From the NCBI GenBank assembly GCA_947311845.1, contig CAMZMU010000117.1, positions 75,133,862 through 75,197,861 on the forward strand: a stretch of DNA of 64,000 nt, written 5' to 3'. The notes beneath the pieces are model-generated. The model worked only from the letters and a program-made list of their open reading frames with translations. It was not told where the DNA came from and did no database searches. Of this stretch, positions 11,089 to 22,805 are shown in pieces (position 1 is the first letter of the stretch; every line of letters starts with the position of its first letter). Source of the stretch: Poa pratensis (Eukaryota; Streptophyta; Magnoliopsida; Poales; Poaceae). A program made the translations under genes and the position numbers.

Positions 11089-13420
11089 ACGATGCGAGCA
11101 CGGGGAACAGCACCGGCGCGGCGATGCGCACGCGCACGCGCACGACGTGATACGGACGCTGCGCACATCGCGCGTCCACAGACGCAGCGCGCGCGCCCGA
11201 CCCGGCCGGAGATTTCACCATCGTATGACGACGGGCTCCCTTTGGCCGTACGTACGCGATGCATGCATTGCTGCTAGTGCTCCTACGGCCGGGAAATACA
11301 GTTCCTCATGTAAGTTGGGCCCAAGGCACTATCTCTACCGTTCATTGCTGTGAGATCAAACGGTAGTTCTTTGGTCAAAGTTTTCACCCGCATTTGCACA
11401 ACAGCCCTCACCTTTACAACATTTTATAAGTTCTGATTTTTCTCTCCCCTCCTAGTTCCCAGCTTTTTGATAGACTGTACAGTTTTCAAAAATATTCTAC
11501 CATTTTCTTTTCTCAAGAAATTAAAAGTTTTCACATTGATTGTTTCATAGAAATTTCAATTCATATAAAATTAAACACAATTTTCACAGAATTTTTAAAA
11601 CCATTATAGATTTAACAAAGTTTCACCAATTGTTATCACACTTTCACATAAGATATTTTGAGAGAATATTCAGCAATTCGTTTTATGAAACAATGTCACA
11701 AAATTTCTTTTCATGACATTTTTCTCACAAATATTTCGTATAGATCTTTTCTCAAGATTTCATTTCACAAAATGTTCGTACAAGTTTCAGAAGAACGGTT
11801 TTTTTCATATATTTCGTTCATGTTTCATCCAGATTCAAAACTTATGGTAACTTCATCTCAAGACTAGTTGATTATTAATTTAATGAAATGATTGTTGAAT
11901 ATTTTTGTAGGAGATTAAATCGATGAACAAAATCGTAAAGAATTTCTAGAAGATTAATTCGATGGAACAAAATTCTCATGATTTCTTAGGAGATTTTTGT
12001 AGGAATGTTCAAAAGAGTTTCATTTCTATTTCGCGTCCATTTCAAATCTCTTAAATCATTTTTTCCACCAAGAGATTAAGAAATTAAGATACTAAGAAAA
12101 TAATATAACTGTCACACACATATTTATAGTTATTTAATATTCATGTTCATCAAGATAGTAATAAGTTTCATTTTTAGTTAATAGAAGATATAGTGTCGAA
12201 AAATATTCAGCTTCCACACATATTTCTTATAATTTTTCAAACTCGAAAATACATATAGATAACAAAAAATCCGAATATTCAATAAACAGAACTCGAAGAA
12301 TAATGCATACAATACCCACACAAAATTCATATACATTTCAGAGTCATACTACTGGATCTTCACTGGAATATTCACGCACTATTCATATACAATGCATATA
12401 TTCATACGAAAACCACGCTGGAACTACTAATGGATCTTCACTGAACCTTGAATACCCTTCAACTACAATACCCACATTTCCAAAGAAAGGGAGATTTACA
12501 AAGGTACACCAGCAAATATATAAGAAACATAAATGAATCTTCACTGCAACAAAAAAAATTGAACAAGCTCCAATGATCCATAAAAGATCCGTTCTGAAAA
12601 AGAAATAAACATACAAGTTAAAATATGAATTCATTTACAATCTACAGTTTCATTAGAGATTCATCATGATTAATACAAACCTGATCTTGGAAAATAAAAT
12701 ATGCACAATTTTTTAAAGAAGATTTTCCTCCTGCTAGATACCCTCAAGTCCTAATTCATCATACTATATTCATAGAATACTTTCTTAATGTGATTAAGAA
12801 AACTGAAACTTAACTAGAAAATCTAAGAAAGATCTACTCGAGATGAGAAATTCCTCAAGCAACAACACAGTTCCAGATAGATATATTAGTACGGTGAAGT
12901 TTTCATACTGGAAATGCAAGAAACGAGATCAAAATATTTACAGAAAACAAGATCGAATGGTTAAAGAGATTAAATCCACACAAATCTGTACCGAGAAGAT
13001 GCACGCAAGATTCAAAAACGCTGCCACGATGCAGGATAAACGTAAGATCTAATAGAACTTTGAATGGCCCAGATCTAAAAAATCAATAAAATTAAAAACT
13101 TCGAATTCTGCTAGTCAAGGGAAGAGGGGAAGGGAGCACGGACATCACCACTGCTTCTCCATGATCGAATCTAAAACCAAATAAAAAGGAAGGAGGGATC
13201 CGGATCCACATCCTTCTGGCCCAGATCCGGGCCCTCGTAGGCCAGATCCGAGCCTTGGCGGCCAAGATCCAAGCCCTTGCGGCCAAGATCTGACCCGAGT
13301 GTGTGCATCGGTCGCCAGCGGGCCTGGTCGCTGGACTCGATGGCGATGAAGGGGAGGCGCCGCTCAGGCGATGAGACTCTCCAAAGCCTTCACTGGACGC
13401 CACAGACAGGCCGGAGACAC

Positions 13421-13618
13421 TCGACGCGGGCGGGCTGCTCCTGCTGACGGAAGAACTCGTGCCGGTGCCACCGTCGGGAAGAATTTGAGCTCGCAACTCC
13501 GTACATGGCTTGGGCACGCTCGACGCGGGAGGGCTGCTCCTGCTGACGGAAGAACTCGAGTCGGTGTCACCGTCGGGAAGAACTCGAGCTCGCGACTCCG
13601 GCCATGGCGGGCGGCGGC
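13421..13618 (+). repeat. 99-bp tandem repeat, two copies, in frame
   Basis: Units start at 13421 and 13520, each opening TCGACGCGGG and containing GCTGCTCCTGCTGACGGAAG and CCACCGTCGGGAAGAA-like text. A 99-bp period is 33 codons, so an open plus-strand frame (13371-13796) repeats a block rich in RRGRAAPADGRTR. It is part of the GC-rich cargo of the MULE. No known domain is recognised and translation is doubtful. Confidence 0.75.
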
Positions 13619-14123
13619 GGGTGGTGGGGTGGAGAGGGAGGAGAGGCAGGCGGCGGCTCGGGCAGTAGGGTGGAGAGGGAGGGGAGGCAGGCGGATAAGG
13701 TTAGGGTTTGGTGGGTGGTTTTTATACTCTCTTCAGGACTGCAGGTTAATTTATCTGTTTTACAGGTACCTAAATGTAAAAATGATCCGATCTTGACTTT
13801 CCACGAAACCGACGGCTATGATAGTGCCGGGGGCCCAAACTACATGTGGAATATCCCTATTGCCTACAGCCTCCACACACAACCAATCCTTTCCAATCGC
13901 TCGAGCTAGCTGGATTGATTCGTGGGATTTGGAGCAGCAGGGCAGGGGTAAAAAGGTCTTTCATGCCTCTGTTTAACACCGTTGGTTCACAAAATGCACT
14001 AGAGTGTCATATAGGGAAATAAATTTTGGTGAGAGGTCATATAGAGAACAAAAAATTTGCCGGTGTCAAATAAGGAACAAAATTTTAAGAGAGTGTCATA
14101 TAAGAAATTTTCTCAAAAATAAT

Positions 14124-14670
14124 TTTCATGCATGAGAAATGTTAATGTTGTAGGGAATGTAGAGGAATACCATCATGCAATTTGATAGAACTAACTTGTA
14201 TTTGGATGGTGGATGGTTAGTATGATGGTTGTACGCACAGCTTATCAGAATTCAAATTTCACTTTTCGCATTGATTTTCTCATTAAAGATGAAATATATT
14301 CTTCTCGTCTATAGCGAGTTGCCTATGGTGACTTATACAGCTAGAAAAATCTTTAAAAAACACCGGAAAAAATAAACTGGAAACCGTTAATTTTTTTCAC
14401 GCCAAATGGCCACTGCCGTGAGATATCAAAAGGGCTATCAAAACCTTACTAGAGGTTTCATCTTTCATGGCAGATTTTAGAATGACTAGGTATAGACGAG
14501 AGCATCTTTTTGCCATTCTTTTATTTTTGGGAAAAAAGAATGGTAAAAAATGCCCTCGTCTAAAAATGGCCAAAGGACATTATTTCTTGAACGGGCAAAG
14601 GACAGCTGAAAAAGGGGGAAAACTAGCCAAAGAGGAGGCCAGCGGCCCGGTCACCCGTCCGATATCATCC
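14124..14670. other. Spacer between two MULEs
   Basis: No gene is seen. The only structured item is the 70-nt hairpin at 14493-14562. The GC-rich stretch close to 14640-14670 continues, after removal of the 14680-15853 MULE, into 15863-15911, so it was one uninterrupted sequence before that insertion. Confidence 0.5.
14493..14562. repeat. 70-nt near-perfect hairpin
   Basis: Left arm begins TAGACGAGAGCATCTTTTTG and the right arm is close to its reverse complement, ending AATGCCCTCGTCTA. About 32 paired positions carry only a few mismatches around a very short loop. It could be a tiny MITE relic or a small-RNA precursor. Sequence alone cannot decide. Confidence 0.7.
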
Positions 14671-14679
14671 CGACAAAAA

Positions 14680-15853
14680 GAGTAAAATCCGGTCAGTGTA
14701 TTTGATCTCGTTACTCACCATCATCACCGTACACAGCTATACGCGAGTTACCATCACTAAATACGCGGGCTTGTGTCATCAGAAGTAATCGAAGCCTGTA
14801 TAGCGATGTATTTGCTGACATGGCACTGTGTTGACCAGTCTCCAAAAGTGATTTTTTTGCAAAATTACCCCTTCCAATCATGCTTTTCTATACGAATCCG
14901 AGAGTCAACCAATTTGGACATTTAATGCAGGGGACAGCGGCGCACGTGATATGGCGGCCCGCCGCGGTCATGGCCCAGGGTGCTGACGATTGGCGAGCGA
15001 GCAGTGGTTGCCATCGGCTTCGCCGGTAGGGGCGGGGGGTTGAGGCGCCGCCAGAATCCATAAGGAAAACATAGCAGGAGGAGCGGCGGCGCCACGTGCT
15101 GCTGGAGCTCGGGTGTGGGCCGTGCTGGTGATGCTCGGAGGGCGCTACTCCCGTCGCAGGCGGCACACGTGTGAGCTGGAGCGGTGACGGCTAGGCAGAA
15201 GCCTCGCTCGCCTCGGTTCCTTAGCGTCACAACGATGCATGAGCTTAGGAGCTCGACTCGGCCGAAACGCTGGGCGGGGTGGCCGGGGCAATGAAGATCG
15301 TGCTTGCCTGTAGGTCGAGCGGGCCGGAGTGCTGGAGGTCGAGCTCGCCAGCACGGTCTCGGACCGAACGGTGCCAAGCACGGGACGGGAACACGCAGCC
15401 ATTCAGGCCAGAGCTCGACAATGGGTACGTCGCTGTCCCCGGTTGTGCTCGGGGTGGGCTTCCTCTCCGACTGCAAAGGGGAGATCTCCGGCACCACCTC
15501 ACCCTCGGCTTCAAGCACTGCCGAGCTGGTGCATGAGATGTTGTTCGGGAGATGAAGGGGACGCGGCGACGACCTCCAAGCGCTCGTTCGGGAGTTTTTT
15601 TCTTTACTGTGTGAAACTGAGTAGGGGCCTTTCTTTTGAAAGGAAAAATATTTTTAGGGGGGGTTTAAAAAATGAAACACAACTAGGCCTGACATGTGGG
15701 GTTGAGGTAGTGCCACGTCAGCAAATACGTGGCTGTACACGCGCTGGTGACCTTTGATGACACACTCGCACGTATTCCGTGGCCTTAACTCGCGTATAGC
15801 TGTGTACGGTGATGACGGAAGTCACGAGCTCAATTACAGTGACTATTTTACTC
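14680..15853. mobile_element. Small MULE with 9-bp TSD and GC-rich cargo (Pack-MULE candidate)
   Basis: Ends start GAGTAAAAT on both sides (14680 inward, 15853 inward on the other strand) and share about 150 bp of inverted similarity, including CATCACCGTACACAGC and ATACGCGAGTTA. CGACAAAAA flanks both ends exactly (14671-14679 and 15854-15862). At 1174 bp it is too small for a transposase. The interior 14900-15640 is much richer in GC than the ends, as in Pack-MULEs that carry gene pieces. Confidence 0.9.
14922..15518 (-). CDS. Open frame in MULE cargo, unrecognised
   Basis: A 198-codon minus-strand frame fills most of the GC-rich cargo. Its start (MLEAEGEVVPEISPLQSERK) does not look random, but no known domain is recognised and frames on the opposite strand are also open. 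It may be a captured gene fragment, possibly in another frame. There is no evidence for expression. Confidence 0.25.
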   Translation of the reverse strand: MLEAEGEVVPEISPLQSERKPTPSTTGDSDVPIVELWPEWLRVPVPCLAPFGPRPCWRARPPALRPARPTGKHDLHCPGHPAQRFGRVELLSSCIVVTLRNRGERGFCLAVTAPAHTCAACDGSSALRASPARPTPELQQHVAPPLLLLCFPYGFWRRLNPPPLPAKPMATTARSPIVSTLGHDRGGPPYHVRRCPLH

Positions 15854-15956
15854 CGACAAAAATGGCGGCACATGCCCGCCCGTCACATCGCTGCGCCGGC
15901 GGTTCCTCGTCCCAGATTGGCTAGCAAATAATTTCATTAGAGAGGTAGCTCGGCTA

Positions 15957-16492
15957 AGAAAAAAGGTCTTCGTCGCTTCGGTCCAGAGAAGAAGAAAGCA
16001 ATAGGAAAAGAGGTAGCTCGGCTTAGTGCCGCTAATTTCATTAGAGAGGTTATCCACACAGATTGGCTAGCAAATCCTGTATTAGTACCTAAGAAGGACG
16101 TGAAAGACTTGCGCATGTGCATAGATTTCACCGGCTTAAACAAAGCCTGTCCTAAAGACCCCTTCGCATTGCCGCGAATTGATCAGGTCGTAGATGCTGT
16201 ATCAGGTTCTGAATTACTATGCTTTTTGGACGCTTACTCTGGCTACCACCAAATTAAGATGAAGGAGTCTGACCAAATTAAGACTTCCTTCATCACACCT
16301 TTCGGAACGTTTTGCTACATAACTATGCCTTTCGGGCTTAAAAACGCTGGCTCAACGTACCAACGGTGCATACAACGTTGCCTACACGATCAAATAGGCC
16401 GCAATGTTCACGCTTATGTCGATGACATTGCCGTTATGTCGCGAAAACGCGGCGATCTCATCGTTGACCTTCAAGAAACCTTGATAACTTAA
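15957..16492 (+). pseudogene. Ty3/gypsy reverse transcriptase fragment
   Basis: Reads RRFGPEKKKAIGKEVARL, NFIREVIHTDWLANPVLVP, DLRMCIDFTGLNKACPKDPF, LCFLDAYSGYHQIKM, FGLKNAGSTYQRC and the catalytic HAYVDDIAVMS. The palm aspartates are present (LCFLDAYSG, YVDD). A stop at 16490-16492 cuts it before the thumb, and 16493-16841 continues the same domain with several shifts (a CFFGVPAGKLLGF stretch). Protease and gag are missing upstream. Non-functional but clearly assignable. Confidence 0.88.
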
Positions 16493-16841
16493 GAAAATAT
16501 AACATGAAGCTAAATCCGGGAAAATGCTTTTTTGGCGTCCCAGCAGGAAAACTTTTAGGCTTCATTGTTTCAGAGAGGTCTTGAGGTTAACCCAGAAAAG
16601 ATTCGAGCTATCATGGACATCAAAAAGCCTACTTGTCTTAAAGATGTCAAAGGCTCACAGGATCTGCAGCAGCTGTAAGCCGATTTATTAGTAGGCTTGG
16701 GGATAAAGCTTTACCCCTATACAGGTTGTTGAAGAAAACTAAGACGTTCGTCTGGACTGAAGAGGCAGATGCAGCCTTAGCACAGTTAAAAGACGCCTTA
16801 GTTTCAGCACCAATATTAGCGTCTCCTCTACCCAAGAGCCG

Positions 16842-17777
16842 ATGCTACTTTACATGGCGGCTACCAACCTAGTTATTAGTGCAGTGGTTGTTGTTGAACG
16901 AAAGGAAGAAGGAAAGGAGCTACCGGAACAAAGGCCGGTATATTATATCAGCGAAGTCTTCTCCGAATCCAAACAACGATACCCTCACTATCAGAAGCTG
17001 GCTTATGGAGTTTTCTTCGCAGCCAGAAAATTACGCCATTATTTCCAAGAGCACCCAATCACGGTAGTCAGTAAGGCGCCATTGGGTGACATTATAAACA
17101 ACACTGATGCCACTGGACGTGTGGCTAAGTGGGGAATTGAATTGGCAGCCTTCGATATCCAGTACAAGCCACGTACAGCCATCAAATCCCAGTCTTTAGC
17201 TGATTTCATCGCAGACTGGACGGAAGCAATGGATGAACTTCCCCTCCCTGACGAAGAATATTGGGTTATGCACTTTGACGGCTCCAAAATGTTGCAGGGA
17301 TCGGGAGCTGGCGTGGTACTGAAGAACCCTAAAGGAGACAAGATGTGCTATGTCTTGCAGATACACTTCAATGCCACTAATAATGTTGCAGAATACGAGG
17401 CTCTGTTGCATGGATTGCACGTCGCAAAGGATTTGGGCATTAGCCGTCTTTTGTGCTATGGCGATTCAGACCTCGTTGTTCAACAGTTAGAAGGGGCATG
17501 GGACGCGAAAAGCCCTACAATGGCTGAATACCGACGCACGGTAGACGAGTTTGGTCGGTGTTTTATCGGCTTAGAAGTCAAGCATATCAAAAGGGAGGAA
17601 AATGAAGCAGCGGACGCCTTAGCCAGAATGGGCTCGAAAAGATCGAAGGTGCCCTCCGATATATTTTTGGAGCACCTATACGTGCCGTCTATTAAAGGCG
17701 GAGATGAGGATGACCCCATGGCTTCGCAGTCTGTTTCCGTCATGCTGGTACACCAGATTGGACACAGCCCTACATAA
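16842..17777 (+). pseudogene. Dual RNase H segment of the Tat element
   Basis: This 311-codon frame holds two related nuclease regions. The first (about residues 1-130) is the usual Ty3 RNase H/tether, with PVYYISEVFSESKQRYPHYQ and RHYFQEHPITVV. The second (about 142-265) is an archaeal/plant-like RNase H: WVMHFDGSKMLQGSGAG, ATNNVAEYEALLHGL, LLCYGDSDLVVQQLEG and ENEAADALARMGS. The four expected acidic positions (D in HFDGS, E in AEYEAL, D in GDSD, D in EAADAL) are all kept. Two RNase H domains are a published Tat-lineage feature. The frame shifts near 17757 before integrase. Confidence 0.88.
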
Positions 17778-19080
17778 ATTTCCTCCTTAACAAGGAAGAG
17801 CCAGAGGATGAAGTCTTAAGGCGGCAAGTTGTGCGCAGAGCTAAGGCATACACAATAATAAATGGAGAGCTATACAAGCGGAGTACCACAGGTGTATATC
17901 AACGATGCGTTTCGCCGGAAGAAGGACAGGAGATACTAGAAGAGATCCATGGTGGATGTTGCGGTCATCATGCCTCTGCCCGAGCAATTGTCGCCAAAGC
18001 TTTTAGACATGGATTCTACTGGCTCACAGCAAAGCAAGACGCAGAAGAACTCGTCAAGAAATGCGTTGGATGCCAAAAGTATGCAAGACAGCCAAAGATG
18101 CCAGCCCAGGAGTTGCGCACCATTCCAATCACGTGGCCATTTGCGGTCTGGGGACTGGACATGGTAGGTCCATTCAGGACTGCGCGAGGCGGCGTCAAAC
18201 ATCTCTTAGTTGCGGTGGATAAATACACCAAGTGGGTTGAAGCTAAGCCCATAAAAAAGCTTGATGGGGCAACAGCCAAGAAGTTCGTCATTGAGGTTAT
18301 AACGAGATTTGGCGTCCCCACAGTATCATTACGGACAATGGGACAAACTTCGCCGTAGGAGAATGGCAAAGTACTGTGGTGAAGTTGGTATTCGTTTGGA
18401 CTTAGCATCTGTGGCTCATCCACAATCGAATGGCCAAGTTGAGCGAACCAACAGTATAATTCTACAGGGAATAAAGCCAAGATTAGAGGTGCCTTTGCAT
18501 AGAGCAGCTGGAGCATGGGTAGAAGAATTACCTGCTGTCTTATGGAGCATACGCACAACTCCAAGCAGCGCAACAGGCTATACCCCTTTCTTTCTCATAT
18601 ATGGCGCTGAAGCGGTACTCCCAACAGATGTCCTGCACGACACACCTCGTGTAACAGCCTACGTCGAAGCAGACGCAGAAGAAGCCGACAGGACGGCTTA
18701 GACCTTCTCGAAGAAGAGCGTGAGATAGCGCTTCAGCGCTCCGCCATTTATCAGCAGAACATGCGGCGTTACCACAGTCGCAAGGTAAGACGGAGATCGT
18801 TTCGGAAGGCGATTTGGTGCTTCGCCTTGTTCAGCAAAAGGAGCACAAACTATCTCCCATATGGGAAGGACCCTTCGTTATCAGCAAAGCGCTTAAGAAC
18901 GGGGCATATTATCTTGTGGACCTCCGTGATATCGAGAAGAAGAAGAAAAGAGGCCGCAAAAGGAAAAGGAACGAAGAAGCAGTGCTCAAGAGACGAAACG
19001 TCCTTGGAACATTGAGCAGCTACGTCCTTTTTACACTTAGCAATTCTATTGTAATCACACCATATATGATTATGAAATAA
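17778..19080 (+). pseudogene. Ty3/gypsy integrase fragment
   Basis: The N-terminal HHCC zinc finger is visible (GGCCGHHASARAIV to KKCVGCQKYARQ), followed by catalytic core text FAVWGLDMVGPFRTARGG and DKYTKWVEAKPIKK. A shift around 18325 moves the frame exactly at the second catalytic aspartate block (TDNGTNFA in frame), after which RLDLASVAHPQSNGQVERTN gives the third acidic residue. The core continues to FLIYGAEAVLPTDV. A last frame near 18814-18990 has KLSPIWEGPFVISKAL, the C-terminal end of the domain. At least three frameshifts. No chromodomain is seen, as expected for Tat. Confidence 0.88.
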
Positions 19081-19540
19081 AAGTCTTTGGTTCCCTCAAT
19101 TATTTTTATGCATGAGTTCTCGCCGTCTTTTATTTCCATTTGATCATATATTTCGATAAAAATATCAATGTTAACCCGAATTGGCTCGTGCTTGTGGTTA
19201 CTCACATGATGCTTTTGCCTTAAGGCCTTACAAAAATTAAAATTGCATCCGTCTAAGAGTATTTATCTGATCGCGTATATGCTGGCTTGTCTTAGTAGAT
19301 GCTTTACGCACCAAAAGCCGGCGCCGTTTCTGTGTTTAAACAGTTTGGTTACTAACCCTGTTGCCAGCGAAGTGTTCCGTGCCTTAGGTTCTGCCAGCAT
19401 ACGAAAAGGCTAAAGCATATAAGCCAGAAAACTTAAAGACGGATAAGGAGCATAGTTTGCAAGCCTTTAAAAATAAGTGCATGCGTCGCAAAACAAACAT
19501 GTTCAACAGATAAAAGGCTCCTGCCATTACAAAACATAAT

Positions 19541-22500
19541 TCAAGTCTTTTGTGCCATTTTCATGACACGCTTAATGCAAAGTTTTTCCTGCATCTTATG
19601 CAGGGGACTGAGGAGGCGAAGACGCAGGGGACTTGGATGGATCCAGCGTAGCTTCAGACTCGCCTTCTTCTTCTTCATTTCCGTCTTCTGACTCATCGCC
19701 ATTACCAGTGTGGGTGGCTTCGGCTTCGTCATCAGACACGTCGTCAGGACGGGGAGGCACAGGCTCTTGGAGAAGAAGATAGACAAGTCTACCATCTCAG
19801 CAACGGCTGAGGCAAAGCCAGAGACAGAGGCATAGACCTTTTCTTTGACGAGCTCGTTGCCGTCTCTGTCCTTGGCTGGGAAACACTTGATAACGCGCCA
19901 CATGTTGACCTCGGGGTAGTGGCCGCGAACAAGTCCTAGAGCAAGTTTTGCTCCGCCTCTAGCTGCTGAGCGAAGACGCTCCACCACCTCTGGGACGCAG
20001 TTCTGAAGAAGTGGCAGCAGTTGCTGGTGTTTGTCACTTGGGGCAGCTGTTTTGGGAAGATGTTGGCGACAACGTCTCTTCCCGCAGCATACAGCCCTGA
20101 CACAATTTCGCCACACTCCAAGATAAGCTCCAGCGCGTCTCAGAGGTAAGCCTTTCCCCAAACCCAGCTGGAACTGTGGAAGGAGGAATGGAAAAAAGTT
20201 AAGGCGACTGAACTGTTGAATAAAGGCGAGAAGTGAAGAAAGGAAGAGAAGCTTACTTAGCAGTTTCTCGTCAATGGCGGTGCTCTCATCAGCTTGGCGT
20301 TCAAGACGACCTTGTAAGCTCTGGATTAGGAGCCCATCCTTTTCAGCCTGTCGCTGCAGTTTCAGAAGTTCTGCCTTCAGTTTGTCTTGCTCTGCAGCGG
20401 CGTGTCTTGGACGGCTTTAAGATTGGCCTCGGCCGTCTTTCGGTTCTCCTCCAGTTGCTTAAACAAGGCGGCATTTTCCCGCCTCACAACTTCTATATCG
20501 CCAGTCTCGCTGACGATCTGTTTCGCCTTCGCCACAACAGCTTGCAAAACACATTGCATGTGTTGAGCATCTTATGCCTTAAATGAATTAAACTCACAGC
20601 ATGTGAAAGAACAACATTTACCTTCGTTCGCCTTATTTTCGGCGACGGCTTGCTTGAGCACTTGCCTTTGGTTACTCAGTGAGTACCATAGATCGCATGT
20701 AAGCTGCTCGCTGCTCTGCTAAGGCAAGGGCAGTAGTAAGTAACAAAGGTAAAGATAATAAGTATAGCTACAAGGGGCTTGGGGACTGAGTCTTTATCAA
20801 CAAAGAAAGGCCATTACGTCGGCTTAGTCAAAGCACAACGTAATGCCCGGGGACTAGTATGTACATAAAGACGGAATTTTACCTGCATCATGGCCTTCAA
20901 GGCTTTGTAGCTCTTCTTCATTGTGACGTACAGCTCGTCACAATTGTCTTCCAATTCAAGATGGTCAATGTCTGACCAACTGGCCTTAGCTTCGAGGCGG
21001 CTCGTTGCGCTCCTTCTCATCGGCAAGCATGGCGGCGATGTTGGGTAAGATGTACCCCTCGTCGTCAAAGAGCTCTTGCTTCACCATGTTGCGGATAGCC
21101 TCCGAGTAATGGGCTCGTTTGGCTCTTCTGACTGAATACTGCCGCCTTCCCAGCAGCAGCCCTGGCCAACTTTTCAGTTTCCGTCTTATCAGGTAAGACG
21201 GCCGGGTCTAGATCGTATGTTGATCTTCAGATGGGCCTGGGGCTGTCTCTTGCTGAACGGAGGGGGTGGGGGGAGCGACAGCGGAGAAGGGTCAGCTTTC
21301 TTTGCTTGGAAGAATATACTTTCTTCTTCTTGAGAGGCGCAGTTGGCTTGATCCTGCGAATCATATACAAAATAAGAGAACATTTATAGACACTGTTCGC
21401 CTTACTACAGAAATTGAATTCGGCTTACTTCTGCACTGGAGCGTTGAAGGCCGCATCCTCATCGTCTCAATGTCGAGCACTTCGGCATAACAGGAATGGC
21501 TTTGTCACGCTTCCGCTTTTCTGCTGCTGAAGTTGCTGCAGAAGCCCTGAAGCCTTTCGTTTCCGAGTCTTTGGGGGCTCGGGTGCCGCTTCAGGCACGT
21601 GAAACAAAGGAGCCAGCAGATTATCTGGCAAAAGGGCGAGCTGAAACAAAAGTGTTTTAGTAAGGCAAACATCGTGGAAGTATAAAAACACAGAGTGACG
21701 GTAAATGCCTTACCGTGGGAGCCGGGTTGGCGGCTGTGTACATAGGACGCTGCTCTGCAGCTGATCCTTTCCTTGGCAATCCTCTTAAAGCGATACATGG
21801 GGCGTCGTGCGTGAGGTCGCTCTCACTAACACGGAGAGGATCCGTCTTCTGGTCCGTGTAGTGGCATAAGAGGCCCTTGCGATCCTTCAAAGGCTGGATT
21901 CGCCTTGACAACCAACATAAGATGGTGTCTGCGCCCGTGAGTTTGGGCACAGCAGTCTTTGTCAAGTATTCAATCCGCCTTTGCATGCGACGGAGGTTGT
22001 CAGGAAGGACCTTCAGTGGTTTCTCGCCCCAAGAAAGGCGGGGCTCCGCAGGCAAAGGAGAAAAGCGAGGAAGTCCTATGTCTTTGCCTACGGGCGCCAT
22101 GTCTTTGCAGTAGAAAAAGGAGCTGTTCCAGCCTTTAATAGAATCTATTTTTGGCGCCTTAGGATACCAGTCTCTACCTCTACGAAGGTTGATGCTAACT
22201 GTTCCTAAGGAAAGCAGTTCTTCCTTCTCTGTTTGGCGTTTGCAAGTAAAGCAGTACTTGAAGAATTCTAAGCTAGGTTCTATGCCTAAATATCCTTCGA
22301 ATAAGGCCATAAACCAGCTATGTACAAGATGCTATTGGGGCCTACGCTATGAGGCTGAAGACCATAGTAATCTAAGACAGATTGGAAGAAAGGATGCGGT
22401 GGCAGAGACAAACCGCGGAGGAGATGTGAGACGAGGAGCACTCGTTCATCGCCGGCGGGATCTGGAGCGGGGTGGCCGTACGCCGACCGCCAGTGGCAGT

Positions 22501-22805
22501 CCTCCTTTGATGGGAGAAATGCCCTCCTTTTGCAGCTTCAGGAGATCTGCTCGGTGATGGTGGAGGCAGCCCAGTTGCGGGACGATGCCTCCTCTCCCTC
22601 CTCCTCTGCCTCCGCCGCGTCGCCCTCGTCGGAGGGCTGGGCCTTTCGTTTCGGCGGAGATGGTCGCAGGACTTGTTGCCGTTGCCGCGCGAGAAGTGGA
22701 TGCATCCACGGCGCCCGAGCCCCTCGCGGCCAAATCTTGTCCCGCCGCCGCCGACGACGCCGCCGCCGCCGCCGCTGCTTCCGCGGTTGCCTCGGAGCTT
22801 TCCAT
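19541..22805 (-). pseudogene. Antisense gene of the Tat element (putative gypsy-type transposon domain)
   Basis: Between integrase and the 3' LTR the coding strand flips. A likely start is at 22805 (MESSEATAEAAAAAAAS, Ala-rich), and the best conserved part is 22310-21657: MALFEGYLGIEPSLEFFKY, GWNSSFFYCKDMAP, LSWGEKPLKVLPDN and a GADTILCWLSRRIQPL stretch. This matches the plant protein family annotated as putative gypsy type transposon (Transposase_28), known as antisense ORFs in Tat-like elements. Minus-strand frames at 21068-20814, 20559-20377 and 20161-19541 continue it, the last being acidic near its end. Frames are broken, and some breaks may be introns. Its function in intact elements is unknown. 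Confidence 0.7.

Larger units (their letters stand above)
8851..14114. mobile_element. Mutator-like element (MULE) with perfect 9-bp TSD
   Basis: Inverted ends of roughly 170 bp begin GAGAAAATTTCTTATATGAC at 8851 and its reverse complement ends at 14114. Both continue with alternating phrases about TTCCTTATTTGACAC. The 9 bases AAAAATAAT flank both ends (8842-8850 and 14115-14123). Long inverted repeats starting GAG with a 9-bp TSD are the Mutator signature. No transposase was recognised, so it is non-autonomous. It carries GC-rich material next to both ends (9010-9490 and 13190-13730), an AT-rich centre (11390-13000), and a later solo-LTR insertion. Confidence 0.88.

Noticed and set aside
13364..13570. 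Minus-strand frames over the 99-bp repeat
   Set aside because: Both strands are open because the unit is GC-rich and a multiple of three; there is no evidence for either being translated.
9008..14561. Shared 16-mer AAAAATGCCCTCGTCT between the MULE (9008) and the hairpin (14546)
   Set aside because: One 16-base match is roughly what chance gives among all pairs in a 64-kb window, and the surroundings are unrelated.
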